From Mytilus californianus (lineage: Eukaryota > Mollusca > Bivalvia > Mytilida > Mytilidae), in contig NW_026262690.1 in the NCBI RefSeq assembly GCF_021869535.1, forward strand, positions 86,225,995 through 86,289,994: a stretch of 64,000 nt of DNA, read 5' to 3'. The position numbers and the translations under genes were made by a program. How positions within the stretch are numbered: the first letter of the stretch is position 1; every line of letters begins with the position of its first letter. Shown one piece after another: positions 22,859 to 34,648 of the stretch. The notes below the pieces were generated by a model. It saw nothing but the letters and a program-made list of their open reading frames with translations, was not told the DNA's origin and did no database searches.

Positions 22859-23804
22859 ATGTAAGACTCCGATTGACGTCCGGTCTCTAATCGACGTCCA
22901 ATTCATGATGGGCCACTCTAATCGACGTCTTTCTTCTTGCTATCAAATCGATTTTCATTGTTGTTGGGTTGCTGTCTCCTTGTCGTATAGGAACATTTAT
23001 ATGAATATAAAAGGAATACGACAACGTAGATAGAGAGGACACCTTTCACCAAAAAAATAAAAACGTGCATGCGGAACGGTTGCTTATAATTGCTTACATT
23101 TTATTTGAACTTTGGTGGATAGTTGTCTTATTGGCAATCATACCTTTTCTCCTTATTTTTAAATTTACATGTAAATAAACTCATCATAGTTAAAAGGATT
23201 GAAATTTTGTAGGATTTCGGTGGTTGCCTTGTAATCAATTTGTTTTTATTTACATATTTCCATACATTGTTGCATCTTAAATAGTCTTAAAAATTTTGCT
23301 GATCCACGTTGACAATTTGATGATGACATAGTCTTAAACATTTATAAATAAAAATATAAAGAATTCTGTTGTTAAATTTAGAGAATCATACTTCAAGAAG
23401 TCCATTAAAATGTCAATGGTGTAAACATATAAAAAGCATGCCTGAACAATTCCCGCGCAAATGTGTGTAAAAATGGTTAACATAAGCAACATATTGGACG
23501 CAAGTGTATTTTACACTATTTTTCTTTATTTTCAGTTATTAAATCCGCTTTCTATTTGCGTTATGCTAATATATTTTTAAAAATATACCTTTGATTCGGA
23601 AGCTACTTCCATTTTTACAAGATAAACCATAGACTATCAGTGTTATTGTGGGAATGTTATACATGCTCCCTTTACGTTCGTTCGTACCTTTCATCAAAAT
23701 GCAAGAAAGTTCTATTGGACGTCGATTAGAGGGTAAAAATATTGGAACGTAGTTCGTCACACTGGACGTCGATTAGAGTCCGGACGTCAATTTGAGTATT
23801 ACAT
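22859..23804. mobile_element. Inverted-repeat element rich in TCGACGTC motifs
   Basis: The left end reads ATGTAAGACTCCGATTGACG, then a CGG block, CTCTAATCGACGTCC. The right end read on the minus strand gives ATGTAATACTCAAATTGACG with the same CGG block and CTCTAATCGACGTCC, so the TIRs are about 40 bp with few mismatches. Further CTCTAATCGACGTC motifs sit just inside each end (near 22917 and 23718). The interior is AT-rich and non-coding and holds a fragment of the 60775 family near 23110-23160. No target duplication could be fixed. Confidence 0.75.
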
Positions 23805-23809
23805 ATATA

Positions 23810-25490
23810 TTACGCCAGTAGCCAATGCAGTTTAACGATGTTAAAAATGCCCCATGTTTTGATATACCGTTTTTCTATATTATAGTTCTATTAATTATAA
23901 CCACATTATAAGAAATGGAATGATCAGAAATATTGTTTTTACGGATCAGATGCTGATAACTGCTGTAAAAATTAAGAAGCCTAATAAGGTATTCAAAATA
24001 TTGTGGTATCTGAAACCCTGTAAAAGAAGGTAATATGCTGACATCTAGATGTTGTATTTATATCGTTTGGTTGCTGTCTCTTTATTGTATACCACACGTC
24101 TACCTTTGATTTTTTTCTTGTCGTGCATATGCATGGTATTAAGACAAACAACTTTATTGGACACAAAAAAACATCAATAGTTTCTATTAAATTTAACGTT
24201 CTACATTTTGACACCGCTATGATAAGTGGTTTTATAGATATTTGTTCTTTGTAATGTCAACGGTTACTTGAGTTTTAAACTGGCGATAATAATGTTGATA
24301 AAAAGTACAATTTCAGTAATGTTTTTTTTTTTTAATTTTGTAGTTTGCGCTATATAAAATTGCTTTCAAACAAATTAAATATAAATGTGGTGTGCAAAAC
24401 ATTTTTATTCAGTATATTGTTTATTCATTTATTTTCATGCATTGAGGAAAAATCGTGTATTCATGGGTATTTGTTTTTCGTGGGTTTGTCAAAGTTTGCA
24501 TACATTGGTTATGGATGTCTTACAATGCCAAAATTTTCAATATTGTGCAATATTGTTTTATTACTGCCACCACCAATTATATGTGGCATTGAAAAACATT
24601 TCAAATTAATTTTTTTATATTTTGAAAAATATTATTTTAAACTATTATATACTTACATTCAAGAAAATAGTTTCGATTTTTAACCTCTAGGGGACAGCAA
24701 CTCTGTGAATAATCAGTTGTTCAATTTTCAATCGAAATATTACAATATTTGAAAAATATTTGAACATAGCAAATGAAATGATTCAACTTTTTAATGTCTT
24801 CAAAATTAGGATGAAGAGCAGACAATTTAGACTTCTAAGTGTTGAAGCGGGATTTTTTAGTTGGTGTTTCGATTTGCCTTGCTGAAATATTAATGATCTC
24901 CGAAAATGGGGCTTCAAATTTAAAGTTGACATTATCTTGCTGCATATGTTATAATTAATGCATCCGATATCCCGCACATCTAAGTTGAAGCTACCGCAAC
25001 AAAGGTCTTTCTTCCGGAATTAATAGCACAGATGACCATATTTCTAAACCTAGGCGAACAATTTTAAATTAAAAGCATCTTGAATGCACGTGCACACTGT
25101 ACAAATGCAACACTTTTCACGCGCTTGGTTTAAACAAGTGCGGCAATTTTGCTATTTCGAAAGGGATTTGATGATTGTTTCAGTGTTTGTTATTGAAAGC
25201 ATATATGTACTGATTTGGATGAAGGTGTTCAGTGACAATTTCAATGTTGAATTTAAAGTTAATTTCCACACTCGCTCATTTTTATGCTTGGGTTCTGCCA
25301 ACGCAGAGACGCAGAATCTTCATTTTAATTTAGATTGGAATTATATACTTGTTTCCTTCAATTTGAATAAAAAAAAATAAGGAAAACTAATAACACCATT
25401 TAATTGTATCCTTGCCATATTATTTGTAAGGGTCCATACATTCTGCAATGAGGTCGGAAGAAACCAATTGGACAATCAAAAATCATTCGC
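23810..25490. other. No recognisable gene
   Basis: Open frames such as 24345-24683 and 25084-25380 are Phe/Ile/Lys-rich, as expected by chance in AT-rich DNA, and show no domain. I would not annotate them as genes. Confidence 0.4.
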
Positions 25491-25499
25491 ACAACAAGC

Positions 25500-25680
25500 G
25501 TCCTTATTATAATAAAATTGAGAATGGAAATGGGGAATGTGTCAAAGAGACAACAACCCGACCATAGAACAGACAACAGCAGAAGGTCACCAACAGGTCT
25601 TCAATGTAGCGAGAAATTCCCGCACCCGGAGGCGTCCTTCAGCTGGCCCCTAAACAAATATATATACTAGTTCAGTGATA
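25500..25680 (+). repeat. Dispersed repeat (GAGAATGGAAATGGGGAATG family), copy 1
   Basis: It runs GAGAATGGAAATGGGGAATG, TGTCAAAGAGACAACAACCC, GACCATAGAACAGACAACAG, a CCCGCACCCGGAGGCGTCC block and CAGCTGGCCCCTAAAC, ending ACTAGTTCAGTGATA. A second copy lies at 39492-39665. It is non-coding, about 180 bp. I recall the family as abundant in mussels. Confidence 0.65.
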
Positions 25681-25829
25681 GTTTTTATGTTAACGCAATA
25701 TTGTAAAGCATTCGACAGTTGTTCTCATTTAATCGGTGTGTTTAGAAAAAGAAATAGCATCATAACTTTTTGATTCTTTGTATTCGTTTGGGTTGATATA
25801 CAAAAAGTATACATAGGTACATTAACAAA

Positions 25830-27836
25830 CTAGTGGCTCTAAAGAGCCTGTGTCGCTCACCTTGGTCTATGTGCATATCAAACAAAGGACACTTTCCAAC
25901 ATTGTAGATGAGAATAGACTTCATGACAAAAATCTCTATTTTGTTGATCTTGTATTACTGATCTTTAAGTCTGTTTGTTTTCTTTCTATCTTCTTTAGTT
26001 TTTTGCTCAAAGCACATATAGGGTAAACAAAATCCTCATTTAAGGGCAATCACTCCTATGAAGAGTGACAGTCTACTAACTATATCGGCAAAATTTGACT
26101 TTTTAATAGATCTTGCCTTGCTGATAATTTTTGTGATTTAAAGTGTTTATTTATCTATTATAATTTAAATCATATAAGGCATCACGGGTTAAATTTTTCT
26201 CTCTAAATATCATAGTTTTCATGATAATAGGCAAAAATATAAAAAAAATAGTAAATTAAAATTTTGTCATTTATGGGCAATAACTCCTAAAAGAATTTGT
26301 CTAACAGTTTTGACGTGTACGGACAATTGGTAGAGATCATTAATCTGAACATTTTTGCTCCTTTCAGATTTTCTCTATTTATAACGGTTAAAAAAGTAAT
26401 AGCCAAATCTGGCATTTTACCACTATGTTCTTTTTTAGCCATGTCGGCCATGTTGATTGGTAGTCAGAGTCATGGGAAATATTTTTAAAACTAGATACCC
26501 AAATGTTGATTGTTACCAAGTTTGCTTAAATTTCTCTCAGTAGTTTCACATGAGAAGATTTTTGGAAAAGATTACAAAAAATTGTTAAAAAATTGTTAAA
26601 AAATTACTATAAAGGGCTTTAACTCCTTCAGGGGTCAATTGACGATTTTGGTCATGTTTGACTTATTGGTATATCTTACTTTGCTGAACATTATTGCTGT
26701 TTACAGTTTAATTCTATCTATAATAATATGCAAGATAATAACCAAAAACTGTCAAATTTCATTAAAATTACCAATTCGGGGGCAGCAACCCAACAACGGG
26801 TTGTCTAAAAGAGGGGCGAAAGATACCAGAGAGACATGCAAACTCATAGATTGAAAATAAACTGACAACGCCATGGCTAAAAAAAAAAGACATACAGACA
26901 AATGATAGTACAATGAAACAACATAGAAAACTAAAGACTAAGCAACACGAACCCCACCAAAAACTGGGGGTAATCTCAATTGCTCCGGAAGGGTTAGCAG
27001 ATCCTGCGTCCGAAATTCAGGGCAGATAGATATTGACCTGATGAACATATTAACCCCTCCTCAGATTTGTTCTAAATGCTTTAGTTTCAGAGTTATAAGC
27101 CAAAAACTGCATTTTCCCCCTATGTTCTATTTTAGCCATAGCGGCCATCTTGGTTAATGGGCGGGGTCCTCGGATACAATTTATAAACTAGATACCCAAA
27201 GAATGATTTAGGCTAAGTTTGGTAGAATTTGGCCTAGTAGTTTCAGAGAAGAATTTTGTAAAAGATTACAAAATTATACGAAAAATGGTGAAAAATTGAC
27301 TTTAAAGGGCCATAACTCTTTAAGGAGTCAATTGACAATTTTGACCATGTTAACTTATTTGTAGATCTTACTTTGCCGATCAATATTGTTGTTTACAGTT
27401 TATCTCTATCTTTTATAATATTTAAGATAATAACAAAAAACTGCAAAATTTCATTAAAATTACCAATACAGAGGCAGCAACCCAACAACGGATTGTCTGA
27501 TGCGTCTGAAAATTTCAGGGCAGATAGATCTTTACCTTATTAACATTTTTAACCCATGTCAGATTTGCTCTTAATGCTTAAGTTTCAGAGATATAAACCA
27601 AAAATTGCATTTTACTCCCATGTTCTATTTTTAGCAATGGCGGCCATGTTGGTTGATGTTCAGAGTCATCGGATACATATTTAAAAGTAGATACCCTAAG
27701 GATGAATTAGGCCAAGTTTGGTTTTATTTGGCTCAGTAGTTTCAGAGGAGAAGATTTTTGTAAAAGTTAACGGACGACGAACGCCAAGTGATGAGAAAAG
27801 CTCACTGGGCCCTTTTGGCCAGTTGAGCTTAAAAGG
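25830..27836. mobile_element. Long composite repeat with hairpin ends and ~480-bp internal units
   Basis: The left end has a GGCTCTAAAGAGCC palindrome followed by TGTGTCGCTCACCTTGG. The right end is a hairpin at 27799-27829 (AGCTCACTGGGCCC pairing with GGCCAGTTGAGCT). Inside, blocks repeat: an AAAGGGC-ATAACTCCT block, GTCAATTGAC near 26635 and 27328, TTTCATTAAAATTACCAAT, GGCAGCAACCCAACAACGG, a GCGGCCAT block, AACTAGATACCC and GTTTCAGAGGAGAAG. The unit is about 480 bp once the inserted tail at 26806-27018 is discounted. A decayed 3' part lies at 35770-35945. It is non-coding; the superfamily is unknown. Confidence 0.65.
26806..27018 (-). repeat. Penelope-like 3' tail, nested
   Basis: This is the same block found at 31544 and 53492: GGGGCGAAAGATACCAGAG, ACTGACAACGCCATGGC, GACAAATGATAGTACAATGA, GCAACACGAACCCCACC and TGCTCCGGAAGGGTTAGCAG. 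It has no coding part. It sits within the composite repeat and disrupts one of its units. Confidence 0.7.
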
Positions 27837-28006
27837 GTAAAATTAAAACTAAATTTTGCCACTGACTAGGTTAAACATAAAGATTGTTTATCTACTTGTG
27901 AATTCTAATCATTTGATGAATAGTTTATTTGCATTTATTTTATTATTTTTTACAAATTTATGATATGCATGAACATACATTCAATATACAAAATCTCACG
28001 TTTAAT

Positions 28007-28564
28007 CTAAAATATGAATGTGGTTATCACACAATATGTACAGTACATATATGTTGCAATCGTAGGCCAAAATGTCAAGCTAAATCCAAGAGCTCTGTTC
28101 ATAGGAGCAGAAGTATATCCTATAGCATACAGCAATCTTCCAAGAATAAACACTATGACCAGAAGAGGAATATTTCTCATACTGTTTTCGTCCATAAAGG
28201 TCGAGAGGGTCAAAACCGCTGATGTATGAAGTATGAATTGTTCTGTTGTATTTCGTAAAATTCGGTTTGGCAGTTCTACCAAGTTTTCCGAAGAGCCATT
28301 TAATGGATCAATGGCGTCTGTACTGCCCCGTACTCTCAACACTCCAAACATAGCCAGCATGATTGTCAGTGAAGATAGGAACAGCCATCTTATTGTGTAT
28401 ATCAGACGATCTGTTGGTGTCGTTAGTTGAGACGTGTCTAATGGTAGCGAATTCCCCAAAGCACAAAATATAGCAATGAATACGGCTGTTGCGGCAAATT
28501 GCTTCCTAGCCCTACTTTTGTTTTCTTCAAATGGTTTTTTCATTGACTGTTTCTTGTCGGACAT
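28007..28564 (-). CDS. TMEM79/MAPEG-like membrane protein, paralog 2
   Basis: Intact, 185 residues, collinear with paralog 1 without gaps. It keeps RGSTDAIDPLNG, the ENLVELPNRILRN block (here followed by TTEQF) and GRLLYAIGY. The hydrophobic segments lie in the same places, and the C-terminus ends in FIF. The closest relative in the window is paralog 1 (both VLRVRG). A TTTTCAG acceptor lies just before the ATG, as in the other copies. AATAAA-type signals on the minus strand occur about 70-80 bases past the stop. The strong conservation of the lumen/cytosol loops, with no stops in four copies, says the genes are under selection; the substrate is unknown. Confidence 0.85.
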   Translation of the reverse strand: MSDKKQSMKKPFEENKSRARKQFAATAVFIAIFCALGNSLPLDTSQLTTPTDRLIYTIRWLFLSSLTIMLAMFGVLRVRGSTDAIDPLNGSSENLVELPNRILRNTTEQFILHTSAVLTLSTFMDENSMRNIPLLVIVFILGRLLYAIGYTSAPMNRALGFSLTFWPTIATYMYCTYCVITTFIF

Positions 28565-29245
28565 GGTTCAACAAACTGAAAATAATAATAGTTTAATGGC
28601 ATTAGAGGATTCCTTTTCATGCATTTAATAGATAATTGTTTTGGTATATTTTTGATAATTTTATCCTTTAAAGAATTTTGTCCTAATTTGGCCAAATTCA
28701 CATAGTTTCAAGATTTAGCAGAAGTATCAAAAGTCTCAAAAACAACTTACCTCACAAAAGTCTAAAATGTTGTTGTCACTGAATCAATTACTTTTTGGTT
28801 AATGACTTTAAAAAGACACTTGTTGGTTGATACATGTATATCAATTACAGCATGTGTGAAAAGCCACAGTGATATTACTACCGACTTCGATATTTTTTAC
28901 TTAAAATAGCACCTTTAGCGTTATTACTTTAATGAAGTATTTTTACAATAAATTGTTAAACTGAAAAAAAACTGAACATTTATCTAAAGTTAAAATGAGG
29001 ATACCTTTTGGCTGTCGTGTGTAATCACTTTAAAAAATAAAATATCAAAATTGTAGACAACTGTATTTATAATTGACTATAATTGTCTATAATTTAAACA
29101 ACTCGAATACGATTACATTGATTTCGGAAAATTATAATTAGTTTACACAAATATATTTTCAGAATATCGTATCCAAAGACAAATACATTTCACAATTATA
29201 AATTAATTATTCATACTTACTATTTTCCAGCCGTTATTGTTTAAG

Positions 29246-29440
29246 GTAAACGAAATTATGTACGTAGTATTTCTCTCGTTCCACTTTTTAACCTTCACGT
29301 ATTTGTTATTTATGTCGTCAGCATTTAGATTTTATGAATAAAGATGAAATTATGTTCGTAGTATTTCTGTCGTTCCACTTTTTAACCTTCACAAATTTGT
29401 CATTTATTTCGTCAGCATTTAGATTTTATGAATAAAGGTA
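29246..29440. repeat. Tandem pair of ~94 bp upstream of paralog 2
   Basis: Two direct copies each read AAATTATGT(A/T)CGTAGTA, TCGTTCCACTTTTTAACCTTC and CGTCAGCATTTAGATTTTATG. TTTTTAACCTTC takes the place of the TTTTGACCTTT seen upstream of paralogs 1, 3 and 4. The block after it (GTATTTGTTATTTATG) resembles the sequence after the motif at 39787. It lies about 0.7 kb before the ATG of paralog 2, and may be its promoter region. Confidence 0.5.
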
Positions 29441-29449
29441 AATGAAGTA

Positions 29450-30890
29450 ATTTTGTTTATACATTTCGTAAACTATTATCGGTTATGCATGAACTTTTTC
29501 AATTTAATACATACATAATGTATGTTTCCTTTCAAAATTGATCTATTCTGAAACTTTAACACGGTCACCGGAAAGAATAATAAGAATATATATATAAGGT
29601 AATAAAATTCTCACTTCTTCATCCCGGAAGTACCATCAATGTATTTCTAATATGTTCTTTCATGTATCACACGCAAGTCGATTTGCGACTGGAATTAAAA
29701 GGGCATAGTTGATGCCTAACAAAGTAGTTAAACCCCGATACTTGTCAATGTGCTGGTTCAAAGTAAGGAACTCCATTAGCGGATGTTTATGGTCATATCT
29801 ACACGTTGTTCTGTGATTAGGATAAGTTCTGGCTGATCACAGCTCTTTCATAGTCTGTGTTTTTCATTCGTATCTTTTATGTTTGGACGAATTTAAGCTT
29901 TACATGTTGTATGGACCTGTATTTTATATTCTTTAAAAGTCTGTATCGTTGGGTTTCTATTTCATTGACCTATACGCTGGGCGAACACAATAATTAGCCT
30001 GGTATCTTTGAGTTTTTTTTTTTGTTTTTTTTTTTTTATTTATACCGGACATTTGCTTTACCTACAAGTTCATTTGTATGATACATTGGCCACTGGACAT
30101 GAAACAAACATAAATGAATCAGTCAGTCGGTCAAAACGAATCTCTGATAGATCGGTAATAATATATCATTCTACATTTTGACAAATAAGCTTACAAACCA
30201 TTTGTATATAAATTAAGGGTCCAAAACTTATTGAATCGAAAGTATTCGAATTTTCAAAAAAAAAAGCATTTAGAACTTAAAGAAGAGGGTGGGAGAAAAA
30301 TGAGTATTCCAGAAACACTCCAATGCACAAATCGTTTTTAAATACTATTATTTAAGATTTTAACAATATGATTACTTTTACTTCCATACCAAAATCATAA
30401 CATCTCTAAATGCAACTTTATTTTAAATTTGAATAGAATAGATATAGTACAGTTTGATATAATATTTCAGTTAATTTTCTATTTAATTTACTTGCTTTAT
30501 CAGTCATGCAAGCTGATTGGTTGTCCAATGGGACGACCATTTGATTTTCCGAGTGTGACGAGAGTAGAGAACAGAAGGAATTCTTTATGAGTTTATCAGG
30601 TGGAATATCATTTTTTTTCCAGATCATTCCAGGATTGAATATTCTTTTCCTAAATCGTCTTGCCACTCTTCCTCCTCCCCAAAAAAAATCAAATGAGAGT
30701 TTCCCAAATGAAAGCCGATAAAAACTTAACAATCGTAAAATTAGAGGTAAAATAGTTCACTGATGTTCAATTCTCATTAACCCTTTTAGAAGGCACTAAT
30801 CAAGGTAAAAAAAAAACGGATGCAGATGCAACCATACTAATGTGAACGTGGAATATTTCTTTTTGGTTTGCTTGTCGATATATGGCTTAT
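29450..30890. other. No recognisable gene
   Basis: There are scattered repeat remnants, including a CCACTGGACATGAAACAAAC tail near 30095 that looks like a diverged SINE-like end. The open frame at 30418-30732 (-) has no recognisable domain. Confidence 0.4.
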
Positions 30891-30893
30891 GTA

Positions 30894-31357
30894 GCTGGAA
30901 TGAAAAACTAATTCTTTGTAAAATAATAGATCTTTATTATTTGCTGGTCAATGTTCAAGTGTATACATGATAAAAAAATACATAATAAGTTCATACATAT
31001 ATAATTGAAATAAACATTAATCATTCAAATTGAATGCATAATAATATAAAGATGGAACATATATATTCGCATTATAAAACAATAAAGATAAAATGGGAGA
31101 GCTAACTAGCTCAGTTAAATTAATGTGCTGATGCCAAATAATGTCATCATGAATGAGACAAGGGCCTCTTTTTGAATTTTGAAAGTGTTGCTATGGTAAC
31201 CAAATTATTCACTTTAAAATTTAAATGCATAAAACATGAAAATATTCATTTAAAAATATCAACTTATATAACTTAAAGTTACACTCACCTGGAATGAAAA
31301 ACCAATTCTTTGTAAAATAATAGATCTTTATTATTTGCTGGTCAATATTCAAGTGAC
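30894..31357. repeat. Direct repeat pair of ~68 bp, 396 bp apart
   Basis: Positions 30894-30961 and 31290-31357 are nearly identical: CTGGAATGAAAAAC, ATTCTTTGTAAAATAATAG, ATCTTTATTATTTGCTGGTC, then CAAGTG. They are too short for usual LTRs. They may be ends of a small unit or a local duplication. Confidence 0.65.
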
Positions 31358-31543
31358 CACAAATTCATAAAATACACATTTTGTTTCATTCCCAGGCGAG
31401 GCCAAGAGGGGTAAAATAATTATGTACACAAAGGAAAATATATCATAAACCCTGTCACTGGCCCCATGTTACCTAAGAGCTCAAATCTACGATAGCGTGG
31501 TCTTAATCCGGACATGCTAATCCAAAATATTTCAAAGGTTACA

Positions 31544-32104
31544 TAAAAGAGGGACGAAAGATACCAGAGGGACAGTCAAACTGACAACGCCATGGCCAAA
31601 AATAAAAAGACAAACAGACAAATAATAGTACAGATGACACAACATAGAAAACTAAAGACTAAGCAACACGAACCCCACCAAAAACTGGGGGTGATCTCAG
31701 GTGCTCCGGAAGGGTAAGCAGATCCTGCTCCACATGTGGCACCCGTCGTGCTGCTTATGTTATTACAAATCCGGTAAATAGTCTAATTCGGTAGGTCACA
31801 TTCGTGAAAAGGGAAGGGTATTGTAGTTACGACATAAGGAACATATCCGATATCATCTGTGAAACGGTTATTCCATAACGGTCAACCAACTCGTGATGGC
31901 GTCCGTAAAATTTACGAAGGGATGATTTCAACTTCACCATTAGGAACTCTTGGTTTAATAGCTTCCTTGTGAGCAGCAATCCTCTATCAAGAAAATCATG
32001 ATAGGAAATACAAGCTCGGGAATATCGTATCAGTTGGGAGATATATACTCCGTATACAGGCGCTGCTGGAATGTTGCTACATAGAAATGGAAAGTTCACA
32101 ATTA
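31544..32104 (-). mobile_element. 5'-truncated Penelope-like copy
   Basis: This matches the 3' end of the element at 53492-56460 almost base for base. The open part at 31827-32099 differs from its partner at 53794-54066 at about three of 90 residues and carries VYGVYISQLIRYSRAC, LDRGLLLTRKLLNQEF and LRKFYGRHHELVDRYGI (the end of the reverse transcriptase). Similarity stops abruptly at about 32104, where the full copy continues, so the 5' part is missing. Such truncation is the usual mark of target-primed reverse transcription. A 20-base or so deletion lies in the tail near 31580. It is not functional alone. Confidence 0.85.
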
Positions 32105-32109
32105 TTTGC

Positions 32110-32680
32110 TATCGCTTATAGATAATATAATAAACTCTAATTTATAGATTTTGTAAATCTTTTCTAGAAAAATGGCAAATAATAGCTATTTTAATTATTT
32201 GTCTAACTCTGGTATTTTATATAATCTCTTTCAAAATTAACGTATAAATTTGGGTGACATGACGACAGTGAAATTCTTTTGATTTATAAAATAAATTAAA
32301 ACTCACACACACACACATTTCTATTAAAACTATAGTAAAATATGTAAAAGATCTATAAGAAAAAGTGATGTTGCATTTTTCCTTATCACACTATATTTCC
32401 TTATTTCATATGGAGCAGAATAGCTAAAACACTAATCAAATATAATTTAAACGTGGGTAGACTGTTGTTTGTCTTTTGGTCGTTTTTTTTTCTGCCAAGG
32501 CGTTTTCAGCAGATTCCTACTTATTATTTTGAATGAACATTCGGTTGTGAATATACCAATTGCTCCAATATCATCGACATGTAAATTTGACACATTCAAA
32601 ATATGATTTTATGTTTGTTAATTTAGATCAACTGGGTGCATTTGAACGACATGATTTTATGGAGATATTGACTTGTCTTT
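32110..32680. other. No recognisable gene
   Basis: AT-rich; nothing beyond a short CA run at about 32306-32318. No domain or repeat end was recognised. Confidence 0.4.
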
Positions 32681-32683
32681 TCT

Positions 32684-33079
32684 TTAAGGAAGTTTGCTAC
32701 TCAGTTTCAAAATAACAAGCTTTTCAAAACACTAGTATATATTGATAGGGGATTAATAAAGGAACAAAAAGAGCAAAAATAAAATACAGGTCAATGTGCT
32801 TGATTTCGAGATATTAGCAATTGAAATTTTGACGGGAAAATATTCTCTCTTGATTTTTTATAGCTTTACCATTGACAAGTTAAAGTTCTCAAAAGACTAT
32901 TGAAAAATAATTAAGATTTTATAAGACTTTTACAGATGGCTTATAATTATGCATGTAAAAGATTTTTAAAAAAAATGGGGGTCAATGGGCAAACATTTTT
33001 AAGGCATTCAAATAGATAAAACCAGAGGAATCCGAAAATCTGACAAAAATTCCAAAACATGACAAGCGAACTTCCTTAA
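32684..33079. mobile_element. TTAA-flanked MITE, family 1 copy 2
   Basis: TTAA at 32684-32687 and 33076-33079 brackets ends GGAAGTTTGCT and AGCGAACTTCC. Read on the minus strand it gives GGAAGTTCGCTTGTCATG and TTTGTCAGATTTTCGGATTCC, which aligns with the left end of 21484-21855. The shared inner block concerns a TTTCGAGATAT stretch. It is about 396 bp and non-coding. Confidence 0.75.
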
Positions 33080-33751
33080 AAAGTTATTGTTTTAGTCCTC
33101 TAAAGCATGATGCGTGGTGAGGTAGGTTTGTGTTTAATAAAAAAAAAGTACAAGAAACATACCGAAAAATGGGAAAGTCTTTTTACAAAGCTGACAAAAA
33201 TCAAACGTCATCAACGTTATCACTGGAACGAGTGAAAAACAACTATCATATTCTACTTGTTACAGCATTTTCCAGAGAAAATTGTGACTTATACCTGGTT
33301 TTACTTCCCATTATATTGACAAAATTGGACGAGCAACCCAGACAGACATTATAGTTAAAGTGTCAATTATTAGGACACAACAGCCAAATTGTGTAAACAT
33401 ACACTACCGACATACAACACAACTGACTAAATAAATCTAAGAAAGACGCAAAAACAATTGTTGTAGTTGATATTTAATTGTCAAAGACACCTATTAAAAA
33501 AGTTTTGGCAGTTGACATTTCATACTGCTTAAGTATACGCTTCTCGTTCAAGTACAAATATAAATACAAAGGCAAAAATAATTTAACACTATCGCAAACA
33601 CAGATTGCGTCCAATTCGCACAACAGGAACCACATGCACCAGGAACGCTCAAATTCAAAATCCCGATAGCGGGATGTATAAATACCGAGTCACGTCAAAA
33701 GTCGTACGACCGAAAGATACTTCATAGCAGAAATACAAAAAGATACACAAC

Positions 33752-34183
33752 TTAAAACATATAACTCAATACTATTTTGTAGTACTTGTAGTTGTGGAGT
33801 AGACACAAAATATGTAAATTTAAGTGTTGGTGCTTGTCGATGAACATTTTGATAAAAGCAACGAGATGTTCTTTGACACAACTCGGGTTCATTGATTTTT
33901 TTGCTGTGATACTGATGTTCTTTTCAAAGTCTGAGTAGCAGCTGCAACCTCTTGAATATTGTATGAACTGAGAAATGTATACTCCATTCGCGAGTGAAGT
34001 TGTTATATTGTCGCTAAGGTAGGGAAAATTTATAATTTCAAAATTTAAATCGTCTCGTTTGTCATACATTTTAGTACTGAGATGACCACTGTTGTCATAT
34101 TTTATGTATTCAAAGTGGTTTTCAATATAAGACAAATCTAGCATATTACTCCAACATTCTATTCTATAAGCCCTGTCGGTCAT
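33752..34183 (-). pseudogene. Penelope-like reverse transcriptase C-terminal fragment
   Basis: The open frame contains KMYDKRDDLNFEIINFPYLS and then NGVYISQFIQYSRGCSCYSDF, the conserved end of the Penelope-like reverse transcriptase (compare GVYISQLIRYSRAC at 53794-54066). The remaining C-terminal residues do not match, so a shift has occurred near 33900. The catalytic part is missing. It is a separate, older lineage than the 53.5-kb element. Confidence 0.75.
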
Positions 34184-34264
34184 GTCGGTTGGCAGGCGGA
34201 ATTATTTCAAATTTGTTTTGTCAACTTCCACAGCTTCCTAAATATATTACCTCTAATTTAAAAA

Positions 34265-34545
34265 TAAGGAGATGTGATATATATGATTGCCAATGAGATA
34301 ACAATCCACCAATGTTTCAAATGAAGTGGATGTAAGCAATTGAAGAAAAAGCCATACCGTGTAGTCGGCTATAAAAGACTCGGATATGAAAAATATGAAA
34401 CAATTCAATTGAGAAAACTAACAAAACAGTATACGAAAAAAAAATATGACAGACATGAACCAACGACAACCACTGAACTACAGGCTCATGACTTGGGACA
34501 CAAAGTGAACGTGAACGGGTACTTCTACATCCCAAAAAACAAAAA
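34265..34545 (+). repeat. Dispersed repeat (GAGACAACTATCCACC family)
   Basis: It starts GATGTGATATATATGATTGC, CAATGAGATAACAATCCACC, followed by the body with CAATTGAGAAAACTAACAAA and CCAACGACAACCACTGAAC, then ACAGGCTCATGACTTGGGAC. It is a longer copy of the family than 9598-9815. The open frame that crosses it (34340-34663) is therefore not a gene. Confidence 0.6.
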
Positions 34546-34648
34546 GCCACAAAGTACAAATCTGAGAGTTCTCGCAGTAACTGCCAGTCAGTTCAAAGCC
34601 TATAACAACAAAAGAAAAAAAAAAACAATCATGTATCTAAGACTAGTC

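Noticed and set aside
30894..31357. 68-bp direct repeats as LTRs of a small retrotransposon
   Set aside because: They are too short, lack TG...CA ends, and enclose only about 330 bp without coding or primer-binding features.
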